From: an uncultured Bacilli bacterium
Lineage (GTDB): Bacteria > Bacillota_I > Bacilli_A > RF39 > UBA660
Assembly (NCBI GenBank): GCA_944359735.1
Contig: CALVTA010000057.1
Span: forward strand, 1-7,594
DNA: 7,594 bases
Direction of reading: 5' to 3'
Part shown: piece by piece, positions 5,287 to 7,594 of the stretch
Layout of the letters: each line of letters begins with the position of its first letter
Numbering within the stretch: position 1 is the stretch's first letter
Position numbers and translations under genes: made by a program
The notes under the pieces: model-generated
The model's input: only the letters and a program-made list of their open reading frames with translations
What the model was told of the DNA's origin: nothing
Databases searched by the model: none

Positions 5287-6090
5287 ATGAGTGATTTTAT
5301 ATTCAAAAAGAAATTTGGTCAAAATTTCCTACAAAATAAAAGTATAATAAAAAAAATAGCTAAAATAGGAGAAGTAGAGTCTAATTCTTTAATTATAGAA
5401 GTTGGTCCTGGTAGTGGAAATTTAACATTTGTTTTAGCTGATTTATATAAAGATAGTAAAATTCTTGCCTATGAAATTGATAATAGTTTAAAAGAAATTC
5501 TTATTGATAGAGTTAGTAGTTATGATAATGTTGATGTTTTCTTTACAGATTTTTTAAAGACCAATTTAAAAGATGATACTAAGAATTATAATTATAATAA
5601 ATTGTATTTTATTAGTAATGTTCCTTATTACATAACAACACCTATTCTTTTTAAATTAATTGAAAGTGATTTGCAATTTGAAAAAATTGTGATGATGGTT
5701 CAAAAAGAAGTAGGTGATAGGTTTTGTAGTTCTGTTTCTAAAAAGGAATATGGAGCTTTAACTGTTATTTTAAATTATTATTTTGAAATAAAAAAAGAAT
5801 TTATTGTTGATCGTAATCAATTTTATCCTCGACCTAATGTTGATAGTGTAATTGTTTCTTTTACTAATAGAAATAATAAGGAAAAACTTAATGATAAAGA
5901 ATTTTTTTTAAAATTAGTTCATGATAGTTTTCAATTTAAAAGAAAAACATTACGTAATAATTTGAAAATGTATGATTTAAAAGTAGTGCAGAGAGTTCTT
6001 AATAAGTATGGATATGACCTTAATATTAGAGCAGAAGCTTTAACTTTTAGGGTGTTTGTGGATATTGCTAATGCTTTATCTTTGGAATAA
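5287..6090 (+). CDS. rsmA: 16S rRNA adenine dimethyltransferase RsmA/KsgA
   Basis: RsmA uses S-adenosylmethionine to dimethylate two adjacent adenines in the 3'-terminal helix of 16S rRNA late in 30S assembly. The 267-residue protein shows KKFGQNFL at 8-15, SAM motif I EVGPGSGNLT at 38-47, the acidic YEID at 62-65, TDF at 87-89, the catalytic NVPYY at 111-115 (usually NLPY), MVQKEVGDRF and FYPRPNVDSVIV. Length is close to normal for the family, though the N terminus is shorter than in Bacillus. I chose the ATG at 5287. The frame could begin at a TTG at 5266, but the extra residues do not resemble the family; no strong ribosome site is visible for either start. In Bacillus ksgA also lies directly before yabG, veg and the spoVG region, so the context agrees. 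Confidence 0.95.
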   Translation: MSDFIFKKKFGQNFLQNKSIIKKIAKIGEVESNSLIIEVGPGSGNLTFVLADLYKDSKILAYEIDNSLKEILIDRVSSYDNVDVFFTDFLKTNLKDDTKNYNYNKLYFISNVPYYITTPILFKLIESDLQFEKIVMMVQKEVGDRFCSSVSKKEYGALTVILNYYFEIKKEFIVDRNQFYPRPNVDSVIVSFTNRNNKEKLNDKEFFLKLVHDSFQFKRKTLRNNLKMYDLKVVQRVLNKYGYDLNIRAEALTFRVFVDIANALSLE

Positions 6091-6128
6091 TAATTATTTA
6101 TAAACATATAATTTTATGGGTGAATTGT

Positions 6129-6917
6129 ATGTTTAAGATAGGTGATTATGTAACTAGAAATTCTTATAGTAATGATATTTTATTTGTTATTGTTAATATT
6201 GTTGATGATATTGCATATTTAAAGGGTGTTGATGTTAGACTTTATGCTGATAGTAATTTGGAAGATTTAGTACTTACAAAAATAGATTTAAAAGAAACAC
6301 AAAATATTAATGATCGTAATGAAGCTTTAAAGATGAAAGATATGCTTAATTTAGATAGAAATGAATATTTTTATTTGCCTGGTAGAATAATGCAAATTGA
6401 TAGCGATAATTTTTATTTAAAAAGATGCATAGATTTTTATAAAGAATTACATCTCGAAGCATATGGAGTTAGATTAGATGAAGATAATTTTGAAAAAGAG
6501 GTTGTTAGTTGTCTAAAAGAGTATAAACCTGATATCTTAGTTATTACGGGTCATGATTCATTTAAAAAGAACAAAGATAAAAATAAAATAGATAGTTATC
6601 AAAATTCTTTAAATTTTGTAAAAACAGTATTGAAGGCCAGGGAGTATGAACGGAATCAAGATAAACTTATTATTATAGCTGGAGCTTGTCAGTCTTTTTA
6701 TGAAGATTTAATTAAAGCAGGTGCAAACTTTGCTTCAAGTCCTAAAAGAATTAATATTCATGCTTTAGATCCTGCTATTATTGCCAGTGCTGTAGCTTTA
6801 TCCCCTAAGAATAAAGAAATAGATTTAATCTCTTTACTTTCTAAAACTCATTATGGTAGTGATGGCATGGGTGGCATTATTACTAATGGTGTTATGTATG
6901 TGGGGTATCCTAGATGA
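6129..6917 (+). CDS. yabG: Sporulation-specific protease YabG
   Basis: YabG is a cysteine protease made in the mother cell that trims spore-coat or cortex-associated proteins. I chose the ATG at 6129, placed 5 nt after GGGTGA (6118-6123); the GTG at 6120 lies within that ribosome site. The start MFKIGDYVTRNSYSNDILF, with VDVRLYADSNLEDL at about 34-47, matches the family N terminus. Likely catalytic residues are His142 in ITGHDS and Cys187 in IAGACQS; the family uses a His-Cys pair. Conserved segments follow: GANFASSPKRINIHALDP (198-215) and KTHYGSDGMGGI (239-250). At 262 residues it is slightly shorter than the roughly 290 of Bacillus. It overlaps veg by 4 bp. Its intact state suggests that the organism sporulates or did so recently. 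Confidence 0.93.
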   Translation: MFKIGDYVTRNSYSNDILFVIVNIVDDIAYLKGVDVRLYADSNLEDLVLTKIDLKETQNINDRNEALKMKDMLNLDRNEYFYLPGRIMQIDSDNFYLKRCIDFYKELHLEAYGVRLDEDNFEKEVVSCLKEYKPDILVITGHDSFKKNKDKNKIDSYQNSLNFVKTVLKAREYERNQDKLIIIAGACQSFYEDLIKAGANFASSPKRINIHALDPAIIASAVALSPKNKEIDLISLLSKTHYGSDGMGGIITNGVMYVGYPR

Positions 6918-7129
6918 ATATAGATAAAGTTCGTAATGAGGTTAAGTTGCAAGAAGGAGAAATTTTACATTTTAAATTTAATGGTAGTAGAAATCAAATA
7001 GTAGAATTTGATGGGAAAATAATAGAGACATATCATTCTATATTTGTAGTTAAATTAGTTGATGATAATAATATTAAATCTTTTTCATATAGTGATTTGA
7101 TTACATCAAGTTTGGAAATATTAAAATGA
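6914..7129 (+). CDS. veg: Veg protein
   Basis: A small 71-residue protein of the Veg family, recognised by the EGEILHFKFNGSRNQIVEFDG stretch (split as EGEILHFKFNG and RNQIVEFDGKI), then ETYHSIFVVKL and SFSYSDLITSSLEI; the family core is ETYPSVFVV...SYSYADVLT. In Bacillus, Veg is abundant and stimulates biofilm matrix gene expression by working against the repressor SinR; whether that holds here is unknown, though a TasA-like locus lies a few kilobases upstream. The ATG overlaps the yabG stop (ATGA) and the ribosome site is poor (GGGG at 6902-6905), so translation is probably coupled to yabG. This differs from Bacillus, where veg has its own strong promoter. Confidence 0.9.
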   Translation: MNIDKVRNEVKLQEGEILHFKFNGSRNQIVEFDGKIIETYHSIFVVKLVDDNNIKSFSYSDLITSSLEILK

Positions 7130-7152
7130 TTCTCTAGAAAATTCTGATATTT

Positions 7153-7209
7153 AGTTAAAGTAAACTCTTGACAATGTTTTAAAAATATTCTTGCAAAAGT
7201 TTATTAACT
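7153..7209. repeat. Imperfect inverted repeat upstream of spoVG
   Basis: The arm AGTTAAAGTAAACTCTTG (7153-7170) pairs with CAAAAGTTTATTAACT (7194-7209), giving 15 base pairs with a 2-nt bulge (7159-7160) and one mismatch. The central segment (7171-7193) is AT-rich. The right arm overlaps the proposed -35 box and spacer of the spoVG promoter. It has no T-run after it and is therefore not a standard terminator. It may be an operator for a regulator, or an RNA hairpin in read-through transcripts from veg. Confidence 0.45.
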
Positions 7210-7219
7210 GTTATAGAAT
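7191..7219 (+). promoter_or_regulatory. spoVG promoter (sigma-A-like; -10 also fits sigma-H)
   Basis: TTGCAA (7191-7196), 17 bp, then TAGAAT (7214-7219) makes a sigma-A-type promoter. The segment ATAGAATTA (7213-7221) also fits the sigma-H -10 form RnnGAATww, and spoVG is a classic sigma-H target in Bacillus, but the expected AGGAWWW -35 is poor here (GCAAAAGTT at 7193-7201). TTGACA at 7168-7173 is a perfect -35 hexamer but has no -10 at a proper distance. Confidence 0.5.
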
Positions 7220-7253
7220 TAAAGTATGAAGACTTAGTGTTAGGAGGAGACAT

Positions 7254-7532
7254 ATGAAAATTACATCTGTAAATGTACGTAAAATTGAAAAAGAAGGAAG
7301 TCGCATGAAAGGAATTGCATCTGTTTTAATTGATGATTCTTTTGCAGTTCATGATATTAGAATTATTGAGGGAGATAATGGTTTGTTTATTGCTATGCCT
7401 AGTAGAAAGACTCAAGCTGGAGGATATCGTGATATTGCACATCCGATTAATCCAGAAGTTAGAGCAATGTTTCAAGATAAAATTATTGAAGCATATAATA
7501 ACATTAAAGATGAAGATACTAAAGAAGATTAA
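7254..7532 (+). CDS. spoVG: SpoVG regulatory protein
   Basis: SpoVG is a small nucleic-acid-binding regulator, known to affect septum formation during sporulation in Bacillus and virulence or capsule genes in Staphylococcus and Listeria. The 92-residue protein matches the family along its length: MKITSVNVRKIEKEG, then GIASVLIDDSFAVHDIRII, then GDNGLFIAMPSRKT, then YRDIAHPINPEVR and an acidic C-terminal tail (KDEDTKED). The ATG at 7254 is 6 nt after AGGAGG (7242-7247). It is separated from veg by 124 bp carrying a dyad and a promoter, and has its own terminator, so it is probably a single-gene unit. Confidence 0.95.
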   Translation: MKITSVNVRKIEKEGSRMKGIASVLIDDSFAVHDIRIIEGDNGLFIAMPSRKTQAGGYRDIAHPINPEVRAMFQDKIIEAYNNIKDEDTKED

Positions 7533-7545
7533 TTCTTCTTTTTTT
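7521..7545 (+). terminator. Rho-independent terminator after spoVG
   Basis: AAAGAAGA (7521-7528) pairs with TCTTCTTT (7534-7541), with a 5-nt loop and T-run to 7545. The left arm lies in the last three codons of spoVG and the loop holds most of the stop codon. The stem is low in G+C, so strength is uncertain. Confidence 0.6.
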
Positions 7546-7587
7546 CATATTTATTTTTCTTTTGCATATCATTTATTAGGTGATGAT

Positions 7588-7594
7588 ATGGAAA
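7588..7594 (+). CDS. Start of the next gene (3' partial)
   Basis: An ATG at 7588 follows AGGTGAT (7578-7584), a ribosome site of the same form as those before the signal peptidase and yabG genes. Only Met-Glu is visible, so the product cannot be named. In related genomes glmU often follows spoVG, which makes it one candidate on context alone. Confidence 0.4.

Noticed and set aside
3506..7129. Mycoplasma-type code with TGA as Trp
   Set aside because: TGA ends four genes here (stops at 3507, 4052, 6915 and 7127) at sensible places, and Trp is encoded by TGG.

Overview
The window is very AT-rich (well under 30% GC by eye), and every convincing gene lies on the + strand. TGA is used as a stop codon at least four times and Trp is TGG, so the code is the standard bacterial one. 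Strong AGGAGG ribosome sites, A/T-ending codons and the order rsmA(ksgA)-yabG-veg-spoVG point to an AT-rich Bacillota, probably a Bacilli or Erysipelotrichia/RF39-like gut lineage. The sporulation protease YabG suggests a spore-former or a recent descendant of one. The taxon is inferred; no rRNA or other marker is present.

Positions 1-2732 hold four tandem paralogous genes for small secreted proteins of the TasA/CalY (SipW-dependent) class; the first is cut by the window edge. Each has a signal-peptide-like N terminus, a conserved segment right after the predicted cleavage site, and a C-terminal motif of the form YRLRMWV. Copies 2, 3 and 4 each have their own extended -10 promoter, and copies 1, 2 and 3 each end in their own hairpin terminator. 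They therefore form a series of single-gene cassettes, not an operon. Nucleotide identities between copies are patchy, as expected from duplication followed by gene conversion.

Positions 2814-5211 look like one operon of four genes: a SipW/ER-type signal peptidase with a very lysine-rich C-terminal tail; a divergent fifth TasA-like protein that probably stays membrane-anchored; a single-pass membrane protein with an external domain of unknown family; and a four-helix membrane protein of unknown family. Two 4-bp ATGA overlaps and one 1-bp gap link them, and a hairpin terminator closes the unit. The simplest reading is a surface-fibre or matrix locus in which the peptidase matures the fibre subunits encoded upstream and the three downstream genes act in anchoring or assembly. 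The last two genes are the least explained part of the window.

Positions 5232-7594 return to conserved core genes. rsmA (16S rRNA dimethyltransferase) has its own promoter. It is followed by yabG (spore-coat cysteine protease), which overlaps veg by 4 bp. After a 124-bp gap containing an imperfect dyad and a promoter comes spoVG, with its own terminator. A further gene appears to start at 7588 and runs out of the window.
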